64,000 nucleotides of DNA from the NCBI GenBank assembly GCA_907164885.2, contig OU015495.1, positions 103,142,622-103,206,621 on the forward strand. Direction: 5' to 3'. This stretch comes from Dolomedes plantarius. Lineage: Eukaryota > Arthropoda > Arachnida > Araneae > Dolomedidae. Each line of letters opens with the position of its first letter. The stretch's first letter is position 1. Below the pieces are notes generated by a model. It had not been told where the DNA came from. It did no database searches and saw only the letters and a list, made by a program, of their open reading frames with translations. Positions 39,955 to 52,067 of the stretch are shown here, piece after piece. Both the position numbers and the translations under genes were made by a program.

Positions 39955-40363
39955 GGCTGCTGTGTACTAACCCTATTGGATTCGCTCACCTCAATGTTAA
40001 TCTATGGTGAAAATGCATCTACTATATATAGCTTCATAAAAGCTGATAATATAATAAAAATGGTATTTACAGATAGCCTGAACTAGTCTGCACCTTGCAA
40101 CAGGATTCAGTTTATAAATTTTGCCCAAGAAAGGAATTTATGAGGGTTTAAAACACACTATTCCAACTTTTTCCCCACGAATAATTTAAATTTAAAAATA
40201 TTATTTTGATTTATAAAAAAACGAAAAATGTCCCAAGGTGTAATATTACGGAGTAGAATTTTTAAATAAAATCTTTCAACCCAAACCGGCAATACTTGGA
40301 AAAAAATTTTCCCTGGGTTAACATTGAGATTAGCGAATCCAATAGGGTTATTACACAGCCGCC
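39955..40363. mobile_element. TTAA-flanked MITE, GGCTGCT family, copy 2
   Basis: TTAA lies at 39951-39954 and 40364-40367. Inverted ends are GGCTGCTGTGTACTAACCCT and GGCGGCTGTGTAATAACCCT, then TTGGATTCGCT on both sides. The interior matches copy 1 at 28774-29195. Confidence 0.8.
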
Positions 40364-40367
40364 TTAA

Positions 40368-42177
40368 GCCCTATCCTCTTTCTGATGGTAAAATTACTAA
40401 ACCATGGTAAAATTACTCTGTAAGAACATTTTGTCTCAAGTGTTCAACAAGTCTTGATGAATGTCATAGTAGAGAAAATTTTAAAGTGGAAGGATTAAAA
40501 CTTTATCTTGCCTTTTCCACTTGGAAATTCTATCCTTATACCATCGACAACATAGCAGAATACCTTCTAACTATTGCTGAAATGGATTAAAACAAAGTTT
40601 TCAAATGCATAGCATGTACACATTTGAATAAAATAATAAAAATTTACAACTCTTGTCTAAAATTCGTAATTTTCCAAAAGGTGATCGGATACCCCAACCG
40701 CAATAATTCCTTCGGATACAAATCTATGTTCCAAATATTTCCTGGATGTAGTGCCTTTAGCATTGACATGCTTCAGAGTTGACTGCCCTGAAATGTAGAA
40801 ATAAAACCGGAGTATGTAGAATTCTGAGCCAAATTTCTGTGACTGCTTCATCACCAGAATCAATTTCGCTCATGTCACGACATTTAAAATTCAGCGTATT
40901 ACTTCCTTTTCCCCTCAGAGAGAAGTCCGATTTTAAAACGGCGCGGAATTTGATGATGGTAACAAATGATCATAGCGATCGCACATCCTTCGCCCACCCC
41001 CCTCTCAAAGATCCTGACAGGCGAAATTAAAGATTGAAATAAAGAAGACAAATTAGAATGTCTCTGATGATGAATCTATACGTCTCTTGAAAACGGTTCG
41101 CTTTGGTTTTTATTTTCATTTCTTTTAGCAACATCTACCTCCCCCCCCCCTTTTTCCCATCGCATTTAAAAGGCAAAGACAAAGCAGAAATAAATTCATC
41201 TATTTCGAAGGGGAAAAAAAGTCACATGATTTTCAAAAGCGCTCATGGAGATGGAATTTTTAGTTTTGTTTCTTTACGGTTGAGGGATGGTTTGCAAAAT
41301 ATCGATTTAAAGATATTCGTTTTCGATGTAAAGTAGCATTTGATGAATCCCTCCTATTGGAAAGCAATTACAGTAATATACCGTAAGGTTACTATTCGAT
41401 GTAATAATCGATTGGACGATTTTGTTTCTTTGTTCCTTCTAATTTCTTGTGATTCTCTTCTCTAGTTTTTATGCTCAAAATACATTTTTGAGCAATATTA
41501 TTGTTTCCTTTATTTTTGGAATAACTTAATTTTCTTGAGTGACGAAGTATGAAAACTAAAAAAAAAGACTTGATATAATATTGCTAAACAATTTCCCCTA
41601 TGTTTAAGCTGTTCAAATGCAAAACAAATAAAAGAAAAACTTCCGACAACGAGTTAAATCTAAACATTGAGTTCCCGTCATATTTTGATTCATGTTTTGC
41701 TCTATTATTCTAACACTGGCGTATTGTTATTTACTTTTTGATTTATGTTATTAAATTGTTGCAATAGTCTATTTTTCTGTCAGGTTTTTCACTTAAGAAT
41801 CTCGTCTACTTAACCAGTGTTTAGATTGGCATGATATATTGACATGCCGTCGAACTTAAATTTTGTTAATAACAGCTTGTTTAAATGCATCGCAGATCGT
41901 AAAAATGACAACTAGTCTCGGTTTTATAGTTAGTTCTTCCTCGGGCCGCAGAACGCACCAGGTGAGATCGTCTTTCCCGAGCTTTTGTAGTTCATCCCAG
42001 AGACAATCTCACTTAATGCTCAGCTGCATGAAAAACTATACTCTCTTTAATACAAAACTATTTGATGCCATTTTTACGATTTTTAGGAATTATGAAGTTG
42101 TTATTTACCAGTTAGACGTTTTTACATTCTATTATTGATATCAAGGTACTGTTCCTTACCAGTTAGCCATTTATATT
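40368..42177. other. Unique stretch, no gene identified
   Basis: The part at 40850-41230 has normal complexity with C-rich runs and could be conserved non-coding DNA. At about 41866-42010 the minus strand reads WDELQKLGKDDLTWCVLRPE then LTIKPRLVVIF without a stop; this looks protein-like but I cannot name it. Confidence 0.3.
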
Positions 42178-42389
42178 CCCTGGTGTTCAAAATTATGAGA
42201 ATTAGCACATTTTATCGAATTTCTAGAAAACCAATAGACACACTTATAGAAATTTGGTATGGATACACAATTGTACAAGAGGAAAAATTAAACCATACAA
42301 CAGTCATGGTACGCAGTCCTGATCGTCAGTTCGGATCATCTGTGCGGGAATGTTCAAAACTCACGTTGCAAGATCGAACGTAAAATGAC

Positions 42390-42765
42390 TTTAATATGGG
42401 GTATGGTCCCCTCGCACAGTCATACAGCTCTCCCAGCGTGTTTTCACACTGGAAACGAGGTATTTGCTGAGGCCCTGTTGCAGTCAGTCCCACCCCTGCA
42501 GTAACGCAGTTTTCAACTCTTGGATTGTTCTCGGAGGGGGGTAGAAAGTGCAAATGTCCTCCAAAGAGCGTCCCAGACATGTTCAATAGCGTTTTGGTCT
42601 GAAGATAGGGCTGTGCTATCGCCCAGGCGAATATCCTCACTTTCAATATAATCGTCGACAAGTTGAGCCTATGTGGACGAGCGTTGTCGTCCGTAAAAAT
42701 GAACCGAGTGCCAACTGCACCCCTGAAAAAGTTGAACATAGGGCTATGAGATATCATCCCTATGC
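42390..42765 (-). pseudogene. Tc1-like transposase fragment, left arm
   Basis: On the minus strand the fragment starts with FFRGAVGTRFIFTDDNARPH, containing the second catalytic Asp of a Tc1/mariner DDE domain. Downstream, after frame changes, come NMSGTLFGG-type sequence and, in another frame, a WD-LWR block that normally follows the third acidic residue. Several frameshifts make it inactive. The DNA-binding domain and first catalytic Asp are not present in the window. It faces away from the matching fragment at 42755-42945. Confidence 0.65.
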
Positions 42766-42945
42766 CTCTAAACCCTATTGAACATGTCTGGGACAGTCTT
42801 CGGAGGGCAAATGCAGCTGTCCATCCCCCTCCGCGAAACATCCAAGAACTGAAAACTGCGTTACTGCAGGAGTGGGACTGACTGCCACAGGGCTTCAGCA
42901 AATACCACGTTTCCAGTGTGGCAACACGCTGTGAGAGCTGTATGG
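42755..42945 (+). pseudogene. Tc1-like transposase C-terminal fragment, right arm
   Basis: On the plus strand the frame reads PMPLNPIEHVWDSLRRANAA, the NPIEHVWD block with the third catalytic residue of Tc1-like transposases. PPRNIQELKTALLQEWD and a stop follow. It duplicates, in opposite orientation, the C-terminus coded by the left arm. No upstream catalytic sequence joins it on this strand, so it is only a fragment. Confidence 0.7.
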
Positions 42946-43193
42946 CCGGGAGAGAGGACCATGCCCCATATTAGAGTCGTTTTTATGTTTGATCTTGCAA
43001 CATGAGTTTTGGACATTCCTGCGCTGATGAGCCTAACTGACGATCATGAGTGCGTATCATGACTGTTGTATGGTATAATTTTTTTCTCTGATATAACTGT
43101 GTATCCATACCAAATTTCATGAAAAACATGTCCGTTAAATTTCCAGAAATTCCATAAAGTGAGCAAATTTTCTTAATTTTGAACACCAGTGTA

Positions 43194-44842
43194 ATTTGCA
43201 ATACATTTTTAGATCAATATACAGCGTCTTAAAATCGATTATATATTTTAAGACTGTTTTTCCCCACAAATAGGCAACTACACGATCTGTCGTGGATTTC
43301 AAGATGTAATTTTGTAATGAGATAGATACTTATATAAAAATTTTGTGGATTTAAAGAAGCTGTTATTTAGAGATGCATTATCTTCTACTAGTCTCACGTG
43401 CTTATAACCTGACCCTTTTCTTGTGTCTGTAGGTTGGTGTCCCGCAACAAATCTGGGTTTTTGTAGCCGTTCGGAATCGGTTTGAACTGCAGTTTTAGCT
43501 TGTTTCATCCTTAGTTAAACAAAAATGACTGTATCATAAACCAACCAATGAAATTATGTTCTAAATTCTTACTGTTTCATTAATGAATTCACTGGATGAA
43601 GCTTAATTTTAACTGTCGGAATAAAAATGGCAGAATCAGTCAGGTTAAAATTTTGCTGAAAACTTAGACGCATTGAAATTGCTCAAGACTTTTTCCCGTA
43701 TCCGGAACCACTGTTTATTAAACTGGAGTTACACAGATGAATTCTTATCAGTGGGACTTAGTTATCATAACAGTGATTAAAAATACAAAAATGTTGGAAA
43801 CGTAAGTTATTTCTTGGAAACATCATAGATGTTTCAATCCATTATTTTCGAATGAAAATTTGCAATTATTTTTCAATACTCATATTTTAAAAACTAAACT
43901 GTAATCAGTTGTTCATTTGTTGTTATTCAGACTGTGTAAGTGTCTTTATACAGTATACATTGTTTCAACGTTTTTTGAAATTGTAGTACTTTCCCTTTAA
44001 ATTAAAAAAAAATTGTAACGAATACCATTGAAAGTACGTATAATAAGTACGTATTTTATACAGAGTTACTAATATAATTAGAGATTGTATACAACAGGGG
44101 GATTACTAGGGTTACAAAGCAGGCAAAGCACTGTTCTAGAACATATTTAAAAGAACTGAAGGGGACCATAACATCTAATAAAATGATCAGAAATGTAATT
44201 TAATTTCTAAACATTTGTAAAATGACACAAGGTCACAGAGATTTCACTTAGTCGTTAGTCATCACAAATATAAAATGAAACAAGTTTATTTTGCTAGAAG
44301 TCCAAAAAAATATTATTATTAAATTTAAAAAATCAAATTTTATGTTTTATTGTAGACTTAATAAACTCATGTTGATATTGCTAACAAATATTAATATATG
44401 TAAAAAAAAGCTTTGATCAAGGCCAATAAAATTATTTAAAAAAAACATAATTTGTACTCGCTCGGTATGCTAAGAGCTTGGGCTACATCCAACAATATGT
44501 TGTTTGGCTTCCTTCCACTTAGTTATGCACATAGAATCCCGTTTTCATGCATTGGTTCATTTTTTCTCACTTCAGCTGCATTCTTTTCATTGAAAACCTT
44601 ATTCTCATAGTATGGCGTAAAGGTATTAGTAAAGTTCCACAGAATTACAAGAAGTTGTAAGAAAGTTACTAGAGCCTGTGAGGGAGAGTTTGTGGATATA
44701 AAATATAATCATATGTGTAGGGAAGTAAAGTTTATAAAATACCAATTGCTGGGTTTTGAGACGTAAGTTCAATTATCACCCCTGTCATTCAGTCATCAAA
44801 AGCTTCAGTAACCAGTAGTTTTGTAAACAACTGTACTCTAAC
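43194..44842. other. AT-rich stretch with one SINE scrap
   Basis: No gene is seen. TTGTAGCCGTTCGGAATCGG at 43461-43480, followed by TTTGAACTGCAG, matches the family B SINE body on the plus strand. Confidence 0.45.
43459..43495 (+). repeat. SINE family B fragment
   Basis: Short match to the SINE body that is seen on the minus strand at 56390-56430. Confidence 0.5.
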
Positions 44843-44892
44843 TTAACCTTTTCTGTACGGGGTGGGATAGCATGTATCCCAAGAATACGGTC

Positions 44893-45005
<113 letters not shown>

Positions 45006-45176
45006 TATTTTATTCGATGCCATTTAAAATTTACGAAATTTCCAACACTACGATATTTATTCATATGTATCCAAATACTCTCTGTTGAGGCTGTTTTTCA
45101 GACATATTTCATAATTAAGTAAAACCTTAATGAGTAATGTTAATCTACATGCTACCAGTGTATTTTAATCTAACTA

Positions 45177-46396
45177 CACTGAAGTGCCACTGAATTAGGG
45201 ATACCTACCTAGCAACGAGTTGGGCCTCCTCTGGCCTTGATAACGGCTGCCACACGACGAGGCATAGATTCAACAAGTTTCTGTAAACGTTCCACGGGAA
45301 TGGCTTGCCAAATATTGGCTAAAGCTGTCCATAATTCAGTAAGGTTCTTTGGTGCTGTGTGATGGTCTTTCACGCCTTGTTCCAAAATATCCCAAAGATG
45401 CTCAATAGGATTTAAGTCTGGGCTTCTAGGTGGCCAATTCATGACAGGGAAGTCAGAGGAATGCTCATCCAACCAGCCAGTAGCCAACCGGGACTTGTGA
45501 GAGGTACAGTTGTCTTGCTGGAAAACTCCATTACCGTGCGGATAACAGAACAGCATAAACGGATGGAGGTGATCACCCAGCAACTCTACGTACCGAATTG
45601 CATTGAGGAAGGTTGGTACACGTACCAAAGATAACAAACTGTGCCACGAAAAAACACCCCAGACCATGATTGAGCCACCATGCCCTTGTACAGTTCCAGC
45701 CAGGCATGCAGGATCCATGGCTTCATGAGCTTGACGCCATATTCTCAGCCTCCCGTCGGCGTTAAGTAGTCGGAATCGAGACTCATCACTCCATGCTACT
45801 CGTTTCCAGTCCTCTACACTCCAGTCTCTGTGCTCTCTTGCCCAGGCAAGACGTGCAGCCCGATGGCGAGTATAGAGCAATGGTACTCTCGTAGGTCGAC
45901 GGCTCACGAAGCCCATACGGTGAAGCGAGCGTTGCACAGTCCGTTTACTGACTGTACGACTGGCACCGTCATTAAACTGGGTGGTAATTTGAGCTAATGT
46001 TTGGGTTCGCTGGCTGCGTACAACACGCCTGAGCCGTCTCTCACCACGCCTTGTCAAGGCTAATTGTCCTTTGCAGTTTGCCCGATCGCTAGTTTTTTTT
46101 CCACTATCCATGTATTCTTGGTATACTCTTGACACTGTCGACCTTGAAAATCCTAGCTGTCTGACGATTTCAGAAATTGAATGGCCCATGCGTCGTGCAC
46201 CTACGATTTGTCCGCTATCGAAGGCGTCTAAATCAAGCAGTTTACCCATACTGGCAATTCCAACAACTAATTAAGAACAACCACAGTACGCGCTATATAT
46301 GCAGTTACCACAGCGCCCTCAATTGCGCATACATGATGCGCAGCGCTACACAATTTGCATAGGCTTTGCAATCCCTAATTCAGTGGCACTTCAGTG
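45177..46396 (-). mobile_element. Intact Tc1-like transposon with DD36E transposase
   Basis: Perfect 26-bp inverted ends start CACTGAAGTGCCACTG (45177-45202 and 46371-46396). Both are flanked by TA (45175-45176, 46397-46398). The single 346-codon gene between them is uninterrupted. The element sits in a larger TTAA-flanked MITE, so it arrived after it. Confidence 0.95.
45209..46249 (-). CDS. Tc1-like transposase, 346 aa, DD36E
   Basis: The enzyme binds the terminal repeats and moves the element by cut and paste into TA sites in the nucleus. The ATG at 46249 is the first in frame, about 120 bp inside the end. Residues 1-55 hold the first helix-turn-helix (DSGQIVGARRMGHSISEIVR, then LGFSRSTVSRVYQEY). 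A second follows at about 85-115 (ITTQFNDGASRTVSKRTVQR). The basic linker is RRPTRVPLL. The catalytic domain shows Asp1 in VAWSDESRFRLL (about 154), then GHGGSIMVWGVFSW, and Asp2 in GVFQQDNCTSHKS (about 249). The third residue is Glu in RSPDLNPIEHLWDILEQ. Counting residues between Asp2 and Glu gives 36, not the 34 of classical Tc1. The protein ends VIKARGGPTRC just inside the left terminal repeat. No stop, frameshift or lost motif is seen and the length is normal for the superfamily, so it may be functional. Assignment to a named DD36E lineage would need a tree. Confidence 0.95.
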   Translation of the reverse strand: MGKLLDLDAFDSGQIVGARRMGHSISEIVRQLGFSRSTVSRVYQEYMDSGKKTSDRANCKGQLALTRRGERRLRRVVRSQRTQTLAQITTQFNDGASRTVSKRTVQRSLHRMGFVSRRPTRVPLLYTRHRAARLAWAREHRDWSVEDWKRVAWSDESRFRLLNADGRLRIWRQAHEAMDPACLAGTVQGHGGSIMVWGVFSWHSLLSLVRVPTFLNAIRYVELLGDHLHPFMLFCYPHGNGVFQQDNCTSHKSRLATGWLDEHSSDFPVMNWPPRSPDLNPIEHLWDILEQGVKDHHTAPKNLTELWTALANIWQAIPVERLQKLVESMPRRVAAVIKARGGPTRC

Positions 46397-46762
<366 letters not shown>

Positions 46763-46864
46763 ACATATATAACCCTCCTTAATGACAGTTCTTACAAAGG
46801 GGGTGTTAAATTTCCCGTTCTAATGAGGGAATTGGAAAAATGGACTCCGTAAGCTAAAGGTTAA

Positions 46865-48729
46865 AACAATATTCTAATAAAGCTAGAAACTTTCATTAAT
46901 GGATAAAATTTTCTCAAATTAAAATTTTATCCTTTATACAATCCGCAGGAGTCTAAATAGCTTTTCTATGGCTGACAGTTTCAACCATTCCACTCAGGAG
47001 TGTAATTTTAAGCTGCTTACTGCAAACTCTCCTAGCATACCTGACTAGATCTTGAAAATGACAGAAGTATGGAAAAAAAGAAAGCTTGAGTTTAAAATAT
47101 TGCCATTTGAAAAAGATCATCATCATTTAATTAAATCATGAAAACAAATTTTTTTATTATAAAACAAATGCAGTTATAATTTATATCCATTTTTAAATTT
47201 TACATATCAATCTATACTCATATAAAAAATAACACAATATATAATAATATAGAAAAGAACTAACTTTACTTAAAGACAAACTTCCCCTCTTCAAAAATAA
47301 AAAAAAAATAAATGCAAACTTAATCAAGATGTTTCTAGCTTCCTATTTTTGGTTATTCAAATGTTGACCGTGTCTTTCTCTAGTTTCATTTAAGAAAACT
47401 ATTTTGTTGTAGCATTGAAACTCAAGTCGAGACTTTTTAAATAGTGTTTCATCTGCTTTCAAATGTCTCTGCGCACAAAAAAAAGCTTTTATTATGAAGA
47501 CAGAATATATTTAAAGAGCTGAGCTATGTTTCTTCTTAGGGAGAACTAAGAGTACAGAATAGTTGGTTGCATAGAATTTATGGGTGTTTGTTTCCTTTGA
47601 TACAGGTAATGATGCGGGGGAAACTTATTTATAAATAGAAGTATTTATTCTAAAAAAAAATTATAAATATGAATTTTCAGTCTCGACTCGTATTAGATGT
47701 TTTTAAACACATTGTGTGATCTTAACGGTACCTATTTTAATCTAGTCTCTTATTATAGACCCTATTTAAAGTAATATTTGTTTCTAGTCTTATTTTCATC
47801 AAGAAACAAAAGAGGAAGTTATTAAAGTTAACTTTAAGTATTTCTATTTCTGTCAGTTATTCATCTCTTTCTTTTTTCTTTTTTGCACCTTTCAGTTTTA
47901 ATATCGATTCATTCGTCTTGAAGAGTGATAAGGGATTTTACTTTATCATAGAAACTTATGTTATTATGCATGAGCCTTCTAGAGCAAAATAATTGTATTT
48001 TTCTTGTTAATTCAGTGATTTTCGGTTTTGATATTGCTTTAATCCTCATAAACAGCGGTGCTTTAAAACATATTCTCTTGCTGTTATCTATCATCATGTC
48101 TTAGCATAAAAAGTAAGTAGAATTTTTTAGTTAATTATGCGATTCTCCGTTTTTGTACTGCTTTACTCATCTGATTTATAAAAATACTTACCACACCGTG
48201 GTAGGCGTATCCAGACATACAACGTTAATTATAAACTAAATCATTTCTTCTGATGATAGAATATTTCGGTCATACGCATATTTTCAAAATAGTACGTTAT
48301 CATAGTCATTTAACACAACAAATTAGGTCTAACAGTTTGATGGAAAAAAGTATGTTCCGGGATAGTTAATCCTCACTATATCACTTTTGTAAGTCATTGG
48401 AGTGGACCTTCTTGAATGTCCAACATGATGACACATGCCGAAAGGGAAAGAAGTTTAAGAACGTATATCAAAATCTAACATTCGCCAGAAAAAGGGCCAA
48501 AGACTCGGGTACTTGCCTTAAGAACAAGAGCCTAGAGGTTCGAATCTCATAGATGAAAGAGTTTCTAGCCAGCAACCTCTTAAGCTTAGAACCATAGAAC
48601 CTTAGTATGTTTAACCCTGTGGCAAAATATAACCGTAGTGCTCCACAATAACCACCCAACCATCTAAAAAAGAGTAATAAAGAGTAATAGTAGAGTTTTT
48701 TCCCCATAGAAAATTATGCCACTATATAT
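46865..48729. other. AT-rich stretch, no gene seen
   Basis: No repeat family or coding signal recognised in 1.9 kb. Confidence 0.45.
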
Positions 48730-48731
48730 TA

Positions 48732-49063
48732 CAGTCTAACCCCGTTATAGCGAACCCTGTATATAACGAACTCACGGATATAACGACCGAAAATTTTGGT
48801 TCCTCCGTTTTCTATTGTACGTAATTTAATAAGTATTGTGTCAGTTTAATGTAATCGATTTTCGTCGATTTAATTCATTAATGATCATTTTTATAGATTT
48901 TATCATATTTTTAATATATCATTATTGAATACACATTGAAACTAATGAGTTATATATTTTGTGAACTCCATCATTTTTCTTAAAAGTTCGAATATAGCGA
49001 ACCACTGGATAAAGCGAACAAAACCTTTGGTCCCTTGAGGTTGGTTATAACGGGGCTAGACTG
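48732..49063. mobile_element. Tigger-type MITE, complete
   Basis: Ends CAGTCTAACCCCGTTATAGC and, inverted, CAGTCTAGCCCCGTTATAAC. TA lies on both sides (48730-48731, 49064-49065). Subterminal copies of GATATAACGA/GATAAAGCGAAC are present. The 332-bp unit has no coding. A second copy, split by a SINE, is at 60847-61430. Confidence 0.85.
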
Positions 49064-49191
49064 TATCGTATTACATCCACTCCTTACTCCTTTTTCCATG
49101 CATTAATTTTATAGTGTATTCCTCCGTCCTCCATACACCATTGTTACAATGACACACAGTATATTTTTCCCGATACAATACTGAGCTGAAT

Positions 49192-49430
49192 GCCGCACAC
49201 GTAGTATAGTGGTAAGCGTTCTAGGCTGCCAGGAAGTGGTCTTGGGTTCAAATCCGGAATAAGGCTTTGCCGTTTCCGTGTCGCCCCCCTCATGGGAAGC
49301 AATTCGGGCTCACCTAAATGGTGTTCCCATAATAAAGTAGCCAGCATAACTTCGCTGGTCTTCATGGGCCAGTGTCAGAGATGTACCTTTCATTAGAAAC
49401 ACGTGTCTTCCGCATTGATAAAAAAATATT
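49192..49430 (+). repeat. tRNA-derived SINE, family A
   Basis: A-box-like TAGTATAGTGGTAAGCG (49202) and B-box GGGTTCAAATCC (49245) mark a tRNA-type polymerase III promoter. The body carries CCGTGTCGCCCCCCTCATGG and CCCATAATAAAGTAGCCAGC, and there is an A-rich tail. Flanking GAGCTGAA (49183) and GATCTGAA (after the tail) look like an aged target duplication. Confidence 0.85.
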
Positions 49431-49434
49431 GATC

Positions 49435-50603
49435 TGAACAATTTCAAAAATCTCTAAGCAGTTGTATTAATTACTTGTGGGGAAACAGAGCCATCAACAT
49501 GTGCCATTGAAAAAATCATTGCCCTACAAATAACTTACACAATCATTCAGGATACATAACCCACTCTCTGAATCCGCACAGCCATTTTGGGGAGGAGAGA
49601 GAAAAAAAAAAAAACGTTGAACTATAATTCTGCTGACGTTAGAAACTGAAAACTGTATTGTTGGACCTTCTCACAAACGTTCATGTATGGTTTGTGTGTC
49701 TTATAAAGCTGGCAATAAACCTCATCATCTATCTAAACAAATCATTAAGTATAAAATATTAGGATTGAGACTAGATTTCTTTATAGCCGTTGGGGAACTT
49801 TCTCATAAACTAAAACAAACATCACCCTTTGTCCACCCTTTGAGTGAACAAAAAATGAGATATTTAACCAACAAGTGCAATCAGAACTGCAATTAGTAGA
49901 ACAAAACTTTAGTAGGAATTTTACTGTTGAAATATTTAGTACATGTGGTTGTACAAGAAGCAGGAACACCGAGAAATACTTTCTCATGATATTGCGGTTT
50001 GAAAAATTTAACTTCAAGGAGGCAAATAATATTATACGATTAGACGCCATCTGTTTAGCTGTTAAACTAACTCAATAGCATTATTGGACTGCTTCTTCCG
50101 ATCGTTATGTTTATAAATCCTCATTTATTTTATCTAAAGTTAGATCATATAGGTCTTTACTGCTGATTTACGAATCTAACTTTATTTAATAAATGAATAA
50201 ACTATATTAAATATATAAAAATACAAATATTATGGTTGTCTAGTGAGGAAGTATTTCACAATACTCCTAATACAAATACAACTACCCATACAAGAGATAG
50301 ACATTCTTGGGGCTCGAAAAATTTGATTTACTGAGGTGGATAATTTTACACGACTAGCCACCATATGTTAAACGATAATGCTACCTCAGTAGCATTATTG
50401 GGTTAATTTTATCATCCCTTTGTTTCGATATCATTATTAATTTAACCTAATGATAGTTACTAACCACGAACTGAAGATCTTTATTGTGGACTTTGGAATC
50501 TAATTGTTCTAAAAATAAATAAATAAAGAAACTATAATAAGTTTTTTTATTTTGTCTAATACTGAGGCACTTTGTCGTGAGGCATTCGCCTTTTATTACA
50601 ATA
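49435..50603. other. No gene seen
   Basis: AT-rich; the open frames at 49687-49896 and 49875-50078 have no recognisable domain. Confidence 0.4.
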
Positions 50604-51340
50604 CTATCTGAATACTCGTGCTTTGCTACGGAGTACATTCAAATTAAATACAACGGTTAATATATGCAATTAACGCCAAAAAAAAAGAATATATTCATTA
50701 AAAAATCGTAACGGATAATTTTATAGACAAAATAATGTAGAAGAAAATATTAAAATTAACTACAACGGTTAATGTATGCAATTAATTTGTATATTTAATA
50801 TCCATAAAACATACTAATTAGAATTAAATTTTAAAAAAACTTCCATCTCAAATATTCTAGTGGTTAAATATTATCTTCTACAGTATTTTAACATTTTTTG
50901 GTCAATTTATTTCGTTTTTATGCACGTGACGCAAAATTAATTTGAAGTATCGCAAATAGGAAGGAAATCACGTGATCAGTATTTAATAAATTAAATGCTA
51001 AAAATTAATCTTTAAAAATTCCCCAAAATATCAGAAAATGGAAGTAAAGATTCAAAAAATATTTTATTTTAAAGAAATTTTTATGATCTTTCTCGTGATA
51101 TAAATTTTATAACCCTCGGGTTATTAATTTAAATGCAAACTTTAAAGAATGTTACAAAATCACCTTAAAAATTTAATTTAAAAATATCTAAGAAGAAATT
51201 TTTAAAAATCTTTCTTTGTGCACCCCTACACTATAAGAAGAATCGCCATACAAAATTTCAGTCCTTTTGGTCCAGCGGTTTGGTCTGTGCGTTATCTCTC
51301 AGTCAGTCAGTCAGTCAGTTACGGAACTGTTTTATATATA
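50604..51340 (+). repeat. CTAGCTG interspersed repeat, copy A
   Basis: Begins CTATCTGAATACTCGTGCTT and ends with CACTATAAGAAGAATCGCCA, GGTCCAGCGGTTTGGTCTGT and a (CAGT)n tract, then TACGGAACTGTTTTATATAT. It joins directly to copy B. Confidence 0.8.
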
Positions 51341-52039
51341 CTAGCTGAAAACCCGTACTTCGCTACAGAGTACATTCAAATTAAATACAACGGTCAATGT
51401 ATGCAATTAATGCCAAACAATATATATTTATATTTATAAAGAAATCGTAAGGGATATTTTAAGGGATATCTAATAGAACATACTAAAGAATATAGTGCAG
51501 TTAATATAGTACAGTTTGAGGGACATTTCTTTTACAGTATTTAAATATTTTTTTGGATTAATGTCTAATCGTCTGCCGCATCAGATTGAAAAAAACAATT
51601 TTTTCTCAATTTATTTCGTTGTTATGCACGTGATGATAAATTAATTTAAAGTATCACGAAAGGAAAAGAAACCACGTGATCAGCATTTAATAAATTAAAT
51701 TCTAAAGATTTATCGTTAAAATTTCCCCAAAACTCAGAAAATGGAGCTAAATATTCGAAAAAGATTTCATTTTAAAGGACTTTTTAGGATCTTTCTCATG
51801 ATATAAATTTTATAACCTTCCAATTTATATTTTAAATGCAAACTTGAAAGAATGTTTCAAAAACAGCTTAAAAATTTAATTTTTAAAAAATCTAAGAAGA
51901 ATTTTTCAAAAATCTCTTATAGTGCACCCCTACACTATAAGAAGAATCACCATGCAAAATTTCAGCCCTTTAGGTCCAGCGGTTTGGTCTGTGCGTTATC
52001 TGTCAGTCAGTCAGTTACGGAACTGTTTTATATATATAG
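51341..52039 (+). repeat. CTAGCTG interspersed repeat, copy B
   Basis: Begins CTAGCTGAAAACCCGTACTT and has the same order of blocks as copy A, including the (CAGT)n and TACGGAACTGTTTTATATAT end. The head-to-tail arrangement suggests a tandem origin. The class is unknown; a Helitron-like element or the 3' end of a retroelement are possibilities. Confidence 0.8.
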
Positions 52040-52067
52040 ATAGGTGAGCCAGCATTGCACCCTATGA

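Larger units (their letters stand above)
42178..43191. mobile_element. Inverted pair of Tc1-like 3' halves (palindromic element)
   Basis: The outer ends read CTGGTGTTCAAAATTATGAG and, inverted, CTGGTGTTCAAAATTAAGAA. Similarity continues inward for about 340 bp on each arm (GGTATGGATACACA, TCATG(G/A)TACGCA, CACACTGGAAACG, CTGCAGTAACGCAG). Both arms code outward for a Tc1-like C-terminus. The right end abuts TA (43192-43193). Confidence 0.75.
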
